Positions 1 through 5,109 of a stretch of 5,109 nt of DNA are shown one piece after another. Made by a program: the position numbers and the translations under genes. Below the pieces are notes generated by a model, which saw nothing but the letters and a program-made list of their open reading frames with translations, ran no database searches and had not been told where the DNA came from. How positions within the stretch are numbered: position 1 is the first letter of the stretch; each line of letters opens with the position of its first letter. The DNA comes from Gammaproteobacteria bacterium. GTDB lineage: Bacteria > Pseudomonadota > Gammaproteobacteria > DSM-16500. The DNA lies in assembly GCA_004322325.1 (NCBI GenBank), contig SCTP01000136.1, positions 1-5,109 on the forward strand, given 5' to 3'.

Positions 1-2840
1 AGTTTATTATCAGAATTTTCCTCGACTTTCGATGATTCTTTTATTCTGACTTTCTTTTTGATTGCACCGATTGCCTCTTTACCTTTCTCCTTAAGACTCG
101 ATTTGATGCCTGATGTTGGTGTTGAGGGAGTACCTGAGTCGGCTTTATTTTGCTCTACTTTAGCTTTTTGTGATTCGGTCTGTGATTGTTGAGTTGATGT
201 GGATGTCGGTGGAATGTCGTCCCAATTATCCTCTATCTCATTTGTATTGGTTTTTTCAGGTTCGTTTTGTTTGGCTTTATCTATCATACTCATATTCCAG
301 TGTTGAGCAATAATCCTGCTTTGTTTATCTTGCTTATGAGATTCCAAGGAAGGGGTGGGTCGTAAGCTTTTTCTTTGATTCTCGAGTTCTTTATCAGTGG
401 GAAGTGCAAACGATCTAGTAGGCTGACCAGGTATTGTATTAGACTCAGGTAGCGGTGGTGGCGGTATAGTATCTGGTTTTTGTTGTTCGACGTCTGGAAG
501 TTTTTCTTTGCCTTTATTGAAGGATATATTCTCATTGTTATTATCGAAAAGCGAATGCTTGGTTTCTTGTGTAGTACTGATTGCTTGTATCTCTTGAAAT
601 GTTTTTTCGATAGTATTAAGTTCTGTTCCAAATTGGTTTAATTTCCCTGTTATGGTGTTAAAATTTGCGTTGGCTAAGTTCTTTTTCATTCCTTGAATGC
701 TGTCATCTAAAAGAAGCCTTAATTTCCCAAACATTGCTTTTTGTTCCTGGCTAATTTGGGAGCTTTTTGCTTCTTCGTCAAGATTTGATTGGAGCGTTTT
801 TGCTTTTTGAATGAGAGGGTTCCACCTATCTTGTATATCTGTTGTAGATAGTGGAGTTGCTTGAGTTTGTTGTTTTGAAGCGACAAGCTGATTAGCTTCT
901 AGTTTTAACATTTCACCATCAGCATGAACAAAAATTTTTCCATGGGTCTTAAGTGCAGTATTATTTTTTTTAATTAATTCGTCCCAATTAGTATATTCTT
1001 CAGGTGGATTGTATTTATGTTGTTCTTTATCATATTGACCTTCAATTCCAGTCATGACTTGCATAGTGTTAGTAGCAGCAGCTTTTACACCATCATCTGT
1101 CAACCTGCTTCCAGCATAGAAATCATTTCCTGGCCATGATACATGGTCCCATGCTACGACACTAAAGAGTTCACATTGACTAAAATTATCGTTTGCTTCT
1201 TGATATTGTTGTGGATGCAAAAGTTGAGGCTTACCTTGTCCCTCTGGCGCATTTTTAAATGTTCTTACACGGAAATTTATGCCATGAATATCTTTTGTGT
1301 CATTTTCCAAATCCTTGTAAGTATCAAGATGGACCGCTTGAATATTATTCAGCTTGCTTCCATGCCTTTCCAAAATCTTTTCTACAACATCTTTGAGTGC
1401 GGGTTCTAATATTTTTTTATTTCCTAAAGAGCCAGCAAATGCTCCGCAACCCATTCCAGGAATAGTGACAAATGCTTTTGTCCCATTTTCTCCCGCAATA
1501 CGGTTTGCTTCCATTAGCACTGGCAATAATCTTCTTTCATACAGCTGATAATATCCTTCCTGGTCAATTTTTTTATCATGTGATAAAACTTCTCTTCTAT
1601 CAGAAATACCACCGGCGCCTTGTAACAAAGCACCCGGAGTAAACAATAGCGTTCCTTGAAATGGCTTATCATGAGTTTTTATTGATTGAACAACCTCATT
1701 TTTTTGGTTCTTCTCATTTCTATGTAAGCCATCATCAAATATAGTAACTGGTACTACCATATTGATGTCGCCTAATATGGATAATTCAGTTTCATTCCAA
1801 TCTTGCCCATTACCTTTAACTGCGTTGCTTTCAGCGAAAATTTGGGGAACTTTAGTGTTAATAAGCGCATCAATAAATTTTTCGGTGGACAGGGGGGGGG
1901 ATATTTGACTTATAGCCTTTTCCAGTCTACTACCGGCAATTTGTTCTCCCTGTAGTATCTTGTTTTTATATTCTTCAATTTTTGCTAAAGTTTTTTTATC
2001 TATTACTACTTTATAACTACTTTGCGCTTGAGTTGGTGATGACTTGGGCTGTTGGGCTTGGTGTTTCTCACTAATGTCTGGAGATTTTCCTTTAGTTGTA
2101 TTTGAGGATATATTCTCATTGTTATTATCGAAAAGCGAATGCTTGTTTTCTTGTGTAGTACTCATTGTTGATGAATTCTGAAATTCTTCAAATGCTATTC
2201 CGGCGGCCTTCAGTTCAGTTTTCACTTCTCTCTTGAGGTTCATGACCTTCTGTTCAAGGGCGTTTATTTTTGCGGAATCTTTTTCCTTTGGCCGTTCTCG
2301 TTCTAACAGCTTAAAGTCTAAATCACTCAATTTACCATTTAATTCATCGAATTTTTCTTTATTATCCGCTTGAAATTTTTTAGCATTATCAAGATTTGAA
2401 CGAATTATTTGAAGATTTTTGTTAATATACTCTAGCTGATTTTCTAGAGCTAATTTTGGTACAGGTCTGGATGGTGGTGGCGATTTTCTTGACCCAGATC
2501 CAGAAATGGACTCTAAGATATGTTGAGAAGCAGCATTGGTTTGTTTGATAAGATCATTCTCGCCTTTCAAATCCAATTCTATTTCTTTTATAAGCTTTTG
2601 AAGCGCAGCATGTGTTGTGGTGAATAGATTTTGATCATCTGATAGCACATTCTCGAAATTGAAAGGGGGTTTGAATTGTTTTAGTAGCGATTTCGTAGTT
2701 TGTCTATATGCAGCTTCTAGTTTAGCCCTTTCTTTTGAATCAGCTGCAAATTTTTTTTTGCTTTTTGTTAAGTCGTCAAGATAAGTCTGAAGGGTATTAA
2801 TAACTGTCTTAATATTTTTTTTAGATAATTTTGTTGGCAT
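1..2840 (-). CDS. Large modular effector-like protein with a macrodomain-like (MavL-type) ADP-ribosyl hydrolase domain; C-terminus cut by window edge
   Basis: I translated this frame base by base from ATG at 2840 to the left edge: 946 codons without a stop. The ATG is preceded by GAGGAG with 8 bases between. A GTG three codons upstream overlaps that site, and a TGA lies just before it, so the ATG is the best start. Order of parts: helical lysine-rich region (about 1-115); proline-rich linker with SPPPSRPVP (120-128); charged coiled coil (130-222); polar linker (223-275); macrodomain-like domain (276-650); second helical region (652-755); long disordered tail with PPPPLP (793-798), an acidic EDNWDD patch (about 870) and a basic helix with KKK near 937. 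No signal peptide or membrane segment is seen. Family knowledge suggests ADP-ribose binding or removal of ADP-ribose from a target. Secretion by a Dot/Icm-type system is inferred from architecture, AT-richness and the PmrA-like promoter; the C-terminal signal is outside the window. Exact family and substrate are unproven. Confidence 0.9.
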   Translation of the reverse strand, partial: MPTKLSKKNIKTVINTLQTYLDDLTKSKKKFAADSKERAKLEAAYRQTTKSLLKQFKPPFNFENVLSDDQNLFTTTHAALQKLIKEIELDLKGENDLIKQTNAASQHILESISGSGSRKSPPPSRPVPKLALENQLEYINKNLQIIRSNLDNAKKFQADNKEKFDELNGKLSDLDFKLLERERPKEKDSAKINALEQKVMNLKREVKTELKAAGIAFEEFQNSSTMSTTQENKHSLFDNNNENISSNTTKGKSPDISEKHQAQQPKSSPTQAQSSYKVVIDKKTLAKIEEYKNKILQGEQIAGSRLEKAISQISPPLSTEKFIDALINTKVPQIFAESNAVKGNGQDWNETELSILGDINMVVPVTIFDDGLHRNEKNQKNEVVQSIKTHDKPFQGTLLFTPGALLQGAGGISDRREVLSHDKKIDQEGYYQLYERRLLPVLMEANRIAGENGTKAFVTIPGMGCGAFAGSLGNKKILEPALKDVVEKILERHGSKLNNIQAVHLDTYKDLENDTKDIHGINFRVRTFKNAPEGQGKPQLLHPQQYQEANDNFSQCELFSVVAWDHVSWPGNDFYAGSRLTDDGVKAAATNTMQVMTGIEGQYDKEQHKYNPPEEYTNWDELIKKNNTALKTHGKIFVHADGEMLKLEANQLVASKQQTQATPLSTTDIQDRWNPLIQKAKTLQSNLDEEAKSSQISQEQKAMFGKLRLLLDDSIQGMKKNLANANFNTITGKLNQFGTELNTIEKTFQEIQAISTTQETKHSLFDNNNENISFNKGKEKLPDVEQQKPDTIPPPPLPESNTIPGQPTRSFALPTDKELENQRKSLRPTPSLESHKQDKQSRIIAQHWNMSMIDKAKQNEPEKTNTNEIEDNWDDIPPTSTSTQQSQTESQKAKVEQNKADSGTPSTPTSGIKSSLKEKGKEAIGAIKKKVRIKESSKVEENSDNK
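521..583 (-). repeat. Direct repeat copy B (63 bp), inside the large gene
   Basis: This is the second copy of the 63-bp repeat, encoding STTQETKHSLFDNNNENIS (about residues 754-774) after the second helical segment and before the disordered proline-containing tail. It differs from copy A at two bases; one of them gives Thr in place of Asn. Flanking DNA is not conserved at the nucleotide level. Confidence 0.95.
576..887 (-). other. Predicted helical/coiled-coil segment 2 of the large protein
   Basis: Residues about 652-755 follow the macrodomain-like domain. They are polar and helix-prone (QKAMFGKLRLLLDDSIQGM, then a stretch ending in IEKTFQEIQAI). The segment ends in a sequence similar to the end of the first coiled coil (FQEIQ here, FEEFQ there) and is followed by repeat copy B, so the protein shows the order helical arm, repeat motif, disordered linker twice. 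No named family is recognised. Confidence 0.5.
891..2015 (-). other. Macrodomain-like domain within the large minus-strand protein
   Basis: This covers about residues 276-650, the only stretch of the protein that reads as a compact globular fold with alternating hydrophobic strands and helices. Visible signatures are: GDINMVVPVTIFDDGLHRN (residues about 357-375), where a hydrophobic strand leads into an acidic loop; LLFTPGALLQGAGG ending at G411, a glycine-rich loop of the kind that contacts ADP-ribose; FVTIPGMGCGAFAG (457-470), close to the GNWGCGAFGG loop of poly(ADP-ribose) glycohydrolases; and SWPGNDFYAGSR (568-579) followed by TDDGVKAAAT (581-590). At about 370 residues it is larger than a minimal macrodomain of about 170-190 residues, which fits the expanded MavL or glycohydrolase type. 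Assignment is by motif recognition only. A catalytically dead ADP-ribose reader is the main alternative. Confidence 0.72.
1892..1900. repeat. Homopolymer tract of nine G (nine C in the coding strand)
   Basis: The run lies in the large gene and is read as Ser-Pro-Pro-Leu near residue 316, at the N-terminal side of the macrodomain-like domain. With nine bases the frame stays open. With ten, a TGA follows within about ten codons. With eight, a TAG is reached at 1774-1772. The length in this assembly is therefore the coding state. Confidence 0.85.
2105..2167 (-). repeat. Direct repeat copy A (63 bp), inside the large gene
   Basis: This 63-bp segment matches 521-583 at 61 of 63 bases. It encodes STTQENKHSLFDNNNENIS (about residues 226-246) just before the polar linker in front of the macrodomain-like domain. 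The two copies are 1584 bp apart, exactly 528 codons, so both are read in the same frame. Confidence 0.95.
2175..2453 (-). other. Predicted coiled-coil segment 1 of the large protein
   Basis: Residues about 130-222 are rich in Leu, Lys, Glu, Asn and Gln, contain no proline except one near 190, and show hydrophobic residues at heptad-like spacing (for example LALENQLEYINKNLQIIRSN and later INALEQKVMNLKREVK). This is an eye-read coiled coil, suggesting an oligomerisation or partner-binding arm before the enzymatic domain. It is followed directly by repeat copy A and the polar linker. Confidence 0.6.
2751..2759. repeat. Homopolymer tract of nine T (nine A in the coding strand)
   Basis: This encodes Lys28-Lys30 of the large protein as three consecutive AAA codons followed by TTT. 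A9 runs are slippery for RNA polymerase and can be slippery for ribosomes. A functional role here is not shown. Confidence 0.8.
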
Positions 2841-2848
2841 TTCATTCA

Positions 2849-2854
2849 CTCCTC
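2849..2854 (-). promoter_or_regulatory. Ribosome binding site of the large minus-strand gene
   Basis: GAGGAG lies 8 bases before the ATG at 2840, an almost ideal Shine-Dalgarno site. It decides the start: the other ATG close by (2845-2843) is in a frame that stops after 25 codons. Confidence 0.85.
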
Positions 2855-2897
2855 AAGCTTATCTTATAGATCTATCTACTGTATCAAGGTAAAAGTT

Positions 2898-2903
2898 ACT
2901 ATA
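2898..2903 (-). promoter_or_regulatory. Predicted -10 box of the large minus-strand gene
   Basis: TATAGT matches TATAAT at five of six positions. Its upstream edge is 10 bases from the second half site of the PmrA-like box, the usual geometry for activators of the OmpR/PhoB type that replace a -35 box. Transcription would start near 2891, giving a leader of about 50 bases. Confidence 0.5.
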
Positions 2904-2913
2904 AACTATTTTG

Positions 2914-2930
2914 ATTAAAATTCGCTTAAA
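2914..2930 (-). promoter_or_regulatory. PmrA-type box, two direct YTTAAK half sites with 5-base spacer
   Basis: Read on the minus strand, TTTAAG, five bases (CGAAT), then TTTAAT gives an exact match to the PmrA consensus YTTAAK-N5-YTTAAK, with an 11-base period placing both halves on one face of the helix. In Legionella and Coxiella, PmrA activates many Dot/Icm effector genes through such TTAA repeats. The AT-rich background makes a chance match possible, but the position just ahead of a -10 box supports function. Confidence 0.6.
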
Positions 2931-2997
2931 AATTGACCTAATTCTGCTTATCCATACCTTCTTAATTATAACCCATCTACCGCTCCCTACTTTCAAA

Positions 2998-3012
2998 TGC
3001 GAATAATTCTCA
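2998..3012 (+). promoter_or_regulatory. Fur-box-like operator upstream of feoA
   Basis: TGCGAATAATTCTCA matches the 7-1-7 Fur consensus TGATAATNATTATCA at 11 of 14 defined positions, and its halves are 6/7 palindromic. It ends six bases before the feoA -35 box, so iron-loaded Fur bound here could block the promoter. Fur control of feo operons is well established in gammaproteobacteria; binding at this site is inferred. Confidence 0.55.
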
Positions 3013-3018
3013 TTCATA

Positions 3019-3047
3019 TTGACACCTCTTCCAAATCCCTTCATACT
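3019..3047 (+). promoter_or_regulatory. Predicted sigma-70 promoter of feoAB
   Basis: A perfect -35 hexamer TTGACA (3019-3024) is followed after 17 bases by CATACT (3042-3047), which matches the -10 consensus at four of six positions. Transcription would begin near 3054, leaving a leader of under 30 bases before feoA. Confidence 0.55.
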
Positions 3048-3063
3048 AATCCCATAAAAAAAC

Positions 3064-3068
3064 AAGGA
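3064..3068 (+). promoter_or_regulatory. Ribosome binding site of feoA
   Basis: AAGGA lies 13 bases before the ATG at 3082, a rather long spacing. No better Shine-Dalgarno site is seen, and the encoded MQVSDLKIGQ start agrees with the usual FeoA N-terminus. Confidence 0.5.
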
Positions 3069-3081
3069 CCTACACCTTACC

Positions 3082-3312
3082 ATGCAAGTCTCTGATTTAA
3101 AAATAGGCCAAACCGCCCGTATTCTCTCTTTCGGAGCGGGTGAGAAGGTGTACCGTAAGCATTTGATTGCAATGGGTTTAATCCCCGGTACTGAATTCAC
3201 CGTCCTGCGTATGGCGCCGCTCGGTGATCCTATCCAAATCCTAGTCCGCGGATTTGCGCTCAGCTTGAGGAAAACCGAAGCTAATGTGTTACAAATTGAG
3301 GAAGTACAATAA
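3082..3312 (+). CDS. feoA: Ferrous iron transport protein A
   Basis: This 76-residue protein has the full length of the family, a small cytoplasmic SH3-like fold that associates with FeoB and affects its iron uptake. Family features visible are the opening DLKIGQTARI (5-14), the YRKHLIAMGLIPGTEF stretch (about 24-39), the APLGDPIQILVRGFALSLRK core (about 45-64) and a C-terminal strand ending in IEEVQ. It is first in an operon with feoB: its TAA stop at 3310-3312 shares one base with the feoB ATG, indicating translational coupling. A Fur-like box and a sigma-70 promoter precede it. No defect is seen. Confidence 0.96.
   Translation: MQVSDLKIGQTARILSFGAGEKVYRKHLIAMGLIPGTEFTVLRMAPLGDPIQILVRGFALSLRKTEANVLQIEEVQ
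3298..3302 (+). promoter_or_regulatory. Ribosome binding site of feoB within the end of feoA
   Basis: GAGGA ends nine bases before the feoB ATG at 3312. It supports this start over later ones and, with the one-base stop/start overlap, points to coupled translation. Confidence 0.65.
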
Positions 3313-5109
3313 TGACATCTTGCTGCGATGAAAAACAGCCTGCCCCCAACAAGGCCGCTTTATCCATTGCCCTAGTCGGCAACCCCAATTGCGGAAAAAC
3401 CACCTTATTCAACGCCTTAACCGGCGCGAAGCAGCACGTGGGAAATTGGCCTGGCGTCACCGTGGAACGTAAAAGCGGCTATTTTACTGCACAATCCACC
3501 ACCGTAGAAGTCGTTGACTTACCTGGCATCTATTCACTCATCATGGCATCCGACACCGCTGCCATCGATGAACGCATCGCCTGCGACTTTATTTTGCATC
3601 CTCAAAGCGATGTCCTGGTTAACATAGTCGATGCTAGCAACCTCGAACGGCATCTTTATCTCACCACCCAACTCATCGAAATGGGTGTCCCTCTTATCCT
3701 CGCCCTGAATATGATGGACGTGGCACGCGCACGACAAATTCACATTGATGTCGCAAAATTATCCCAGACACTCGGTTGTCCAGTAGTCGTATTGGAAGCT
3801 AGCAAAGGATGTGGCGTGAGTGAATTGAAGCGCGCCATCGTGGCGTATCAGTCATCCTGCTGTATGGCGCCAAAACAATTCGCGTATCCTGAAGCCATTC
3901 AACAAGCCATACAAACGTTAGCACTGCCTTCTCATTGGCTAGCTGTGCATTTGTTAGAAGAAGACGTATACGTGCGTAATCATGTTTCTTCTGCCGTATT
4001 AGAGGAAGTAGCTGTGCAGCAAAAGCTGATCCAGCAAACTCATCAGGAAGATGCGGATATTCTCATTGCTGATACCCGTTATCATTTCATCCAGCAGGTT
4101 ATTCAGCACGGTATTTCTCAAGGGACGGATATCAAAACCAGTTGGACCTCGCGCATCGATAGCATTGTGCTGAATCGTCTGTTAGGCATCCCCATTTTTC
4201 TCAGCATGATGTATCTTCTCTTTTTCTTTTCCCTGAACATTGGTGGCGCTTTCCAAGACTTTTTCGATATTGGCAGTCAGACTATTTTCGTTGATGGTTT
4301 TGCCTATTGGCTAACAAATCACGGTGCGCCAGCGTGGCTCACCGTGTTGTTAGCGAATGGAGTTGGTAAAGGGATTAATACGACAGTCACTTTCATCCCC
4401 GTTATCGGCAGCCTATTTCTCTTTCTCGCGCTTCTCGAAGACTCAGGCTACATGGCACGCGCCGCATTTGTCATCGATCGTTTCATGCGTGCACTTGGTT
4501 TACCTGGCAAAGCATTTGTGCCGATGATTGTGGGTTTCGGTTGTAACGTCCCTGCTATCATGGCTGCTCGCACGTTAGACAATAAGCGCGATCGGATTTT
4601 GACAATTATGATGGCGCCTTTCATGTCGTGCGGAGCGCGTCTGGCAATTTACTCGGTCTTTATTACTGCCTTTTTTCCGCATGGTGGTCAGAATGTCGTT
4701 TTTGCGCTCTATCTTATTGGCATTTTTATGGCTGTCATCACTGGTTTTATGTTGCGTCAAACGCTATTAAAAGGTGATCCTTCACCCTTGGTGATGGAAT
4801 TGCCTCCTTATCATTTACCTCGTTTTAAAGCGTTATGCCTGCATGCGTGGCAGCGCCTCAAAGGTTTTGTCTTCCGTGCAGGTAAGTTGATTGTGCCCAT
4901 TTGTATATTGATTGGCGTACTCAACACGCTCAACCTAGACGGCACCATGAATACCGGCGATGGTGATGCCCATTCACTCTTATCCACCGTCGGGCAATGG
5001 GTCACGCCTATTTTCGCCCCGATGGGATTACATACGGATAATTGGCCAGCGACAGTGGGATTGGTAACAGGCATTTTGGCGAAAGAAGTGGTAGTGGGTA
5101 CGTTAAATA
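3312..5109 (+). CDS. feoB: Ferrous iron transport protein B (GTPase-coupled permease), C-terminus cut by window edge
   Basis: FeoB imports ferrous iron across the inner membrane. The window contains 599 codons with no stop; the usual length is about 750-770, so roughly 150 residues lie outside. The N-terminal G domain is complete: G1 GNPNCGKTT (23-31), switch I NWPGVTVE with Thr50, G3 DLPG (69-72), G4 NMMD (133-136) and G5 ASKG (163-166). A helical linker domain follows to about residue 280. The membrane part starts near residue 285. It shows the first gate region FIPVIGSLFLFLALLEDSGY (361-380), then GFGCNVPAIMAAR with the conserved Cys411, then PFMSCGAR with Cys440. The last residues, ILAKEVVVGTLN, are the conserved start of the second gate region. 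No key residue is missing. Two CC pairs (residues 4-5 and near 185-190) are unusual to the eye but lie outside the motifs. Whether feoC follows cannot be seen. Confidence 0.97.
   Translation, partial: MTSCCDEKQPAPNKAALSIALVGNPNCGKTTLFNALTGAKQHVGNWPGVTVERKSGYFTAQSTTVEVVDLPGIYSLIMASDTAAIDERIACDFILHPQSDVLVNIVDASNLERHLYLTTQLIEMGVPLILALNMMDVARARQIHIDVAKLSQTLGCPVVVLEASKGCGVSELKRAIVAYQSSCCMAPKQFAYPEAIQQAIQTLALPSHWLAVHLLEEDVYVRNHVSSAVLEEVAVQQKLIQQTHQEDADILIADTRYHFIQQVIQHGISQGTDIKTSWTSRIDSIVLNRLLGIPIFLSMMYLLFFFSLNIGGAFQDFFDIGSQTIFVDGFAYWLTNHGAPAWLTVLLANGVGKGINTTVTFIPVIGSLFLFLALLEDSGYMARAAFVIDRFMRALGLPGKAFVPMIVGFGCNVPAIMAARTLDNKRDRILTIMMAPFMSCGARLAIYSVFITAFFPHGGQNVVFALYLIGIFMAVITGFMLRQTLLKGDPSPLVMELPPYHLPRFKALCLHAWQRLKGFVFRAGKLIVPICILIGVLNTLNLDGTMNTGDGDAHSLLSTVGQWVTPIFAPMGLHTDNWPATVGLVTGILAKEVVVGTLN

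Noticed and set aside
290..631. Minus-strand open frame of 113 codons in another frame of the large gene
   Set aside because: The long frame from 2840 is open through the same stretch with coherent protein features and the in-frame repeat; this one has neither.
1143..1548. Two plus-strand open frames opposite the macrodomain-like domain
   Set aside because: They are antisense to the most conserved part of the large protein, lack ribosome binding sites and encode no recognisable motif.
2815..2822. T-runs (also at 964-971) as terminators
   Set aside because: No stem precedes them and they lie inside the open coding frame as lysine/asparagine codons on the other strand.
2847..2849. GTG as an alternative start of the large gene
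   Set aside because: It overlaps the edge of the GAGGAG ribosome binding site, while the ATG at 2840 has ideal spacing.
2961..2966. Single CTTAAT on the plus strand as a PmrA half site for feoA
   Set aside because: There is no second half site at 11-base distance on either side.
2859..3200. Minus-strand open frame of 113 codons across the intergenic region and the start of feoA
   Set aside because: It overlaps feoA and both predicted promoters, has no convincing ribosome binding site and reads as non-natural protein; it is an antisense shadow.
3534..5074. Three short minus-strand open frames opposite feoB
   Set aside because: feoB is unmistakable here with all GTPase and gate motifs; these are antisense shadows.

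Overview
The window holds two divergent transcription units separated by a 241-bp regulatory region. Both large genes run off the window edges. The content suggests a host-associated gammaproteobacterium of the order Legionellales (Legionella, Coxiella, Aquicella or Berkiella type). That placement is an inference from three things: FeoA and FeoB sequences of gammaproteobacterial type, a very long AT-rich modular protein of the kind secreted by Dot/Icm systems, and a PmrA-type box in front of that protein. No species can be named from this window.

Left part, minus strand (2840 down to the left edge): one uninterrupted open frame of at least 946 codons with a very good ribosome binding site. 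The protein alternates helical/coiled-coil segments, low-complexity proline/serine/threonine/glutamine-rich linkers and one globular domain. That domain (about residues 276-650) carries macrodomain-like signatures: a GAGG glycine loop, a PGMGCGAFAG loop resembling that of poly(ADP-ribose) glycohydrolases, and a conserved block SWPGNDFYAGSR followed by TDDGVKAAAT. The spacing of three aspartates (565, 573, 583) matches, as far as I remember, the residues needed for activity in the Legionella effector MavL, an ADP-ribose-ubiquitin hydrolase. I read the gene as a probable secreted effector with an ADP-ribosyl hydrolase or ADP-ribose-binding domain. A 63-bp segment, 61/63 identical and exactly 528 codons apart, occurs once on each side of this domain, each time after a helical segment and before a disordered linker.

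Middle (2841-3081): the minus strand has two YTTAAK half sites separated by 5 bases (a PmrA box) about 10 bases before a good -10 hexamer. The plus strand has a Fur-box-like palindrome, a TTGACA -35 box and a weaker -10, driving feoA. The effector-like gene and the iron-uptake operon may therefore be controlled by two different regulators from one short region.

Right part, plus strand (3082 to the right edge): feoA and feoB, overlapping by one base, encode the ferrous iron uptake system. FeoB is present up to residue 599 and lacks its C-terminal part only because the window ends. The feo genes look clearly richer in G+C than the left gene: one sampled 60-base line in feoB is 53% GC, one in the left gene 30%.
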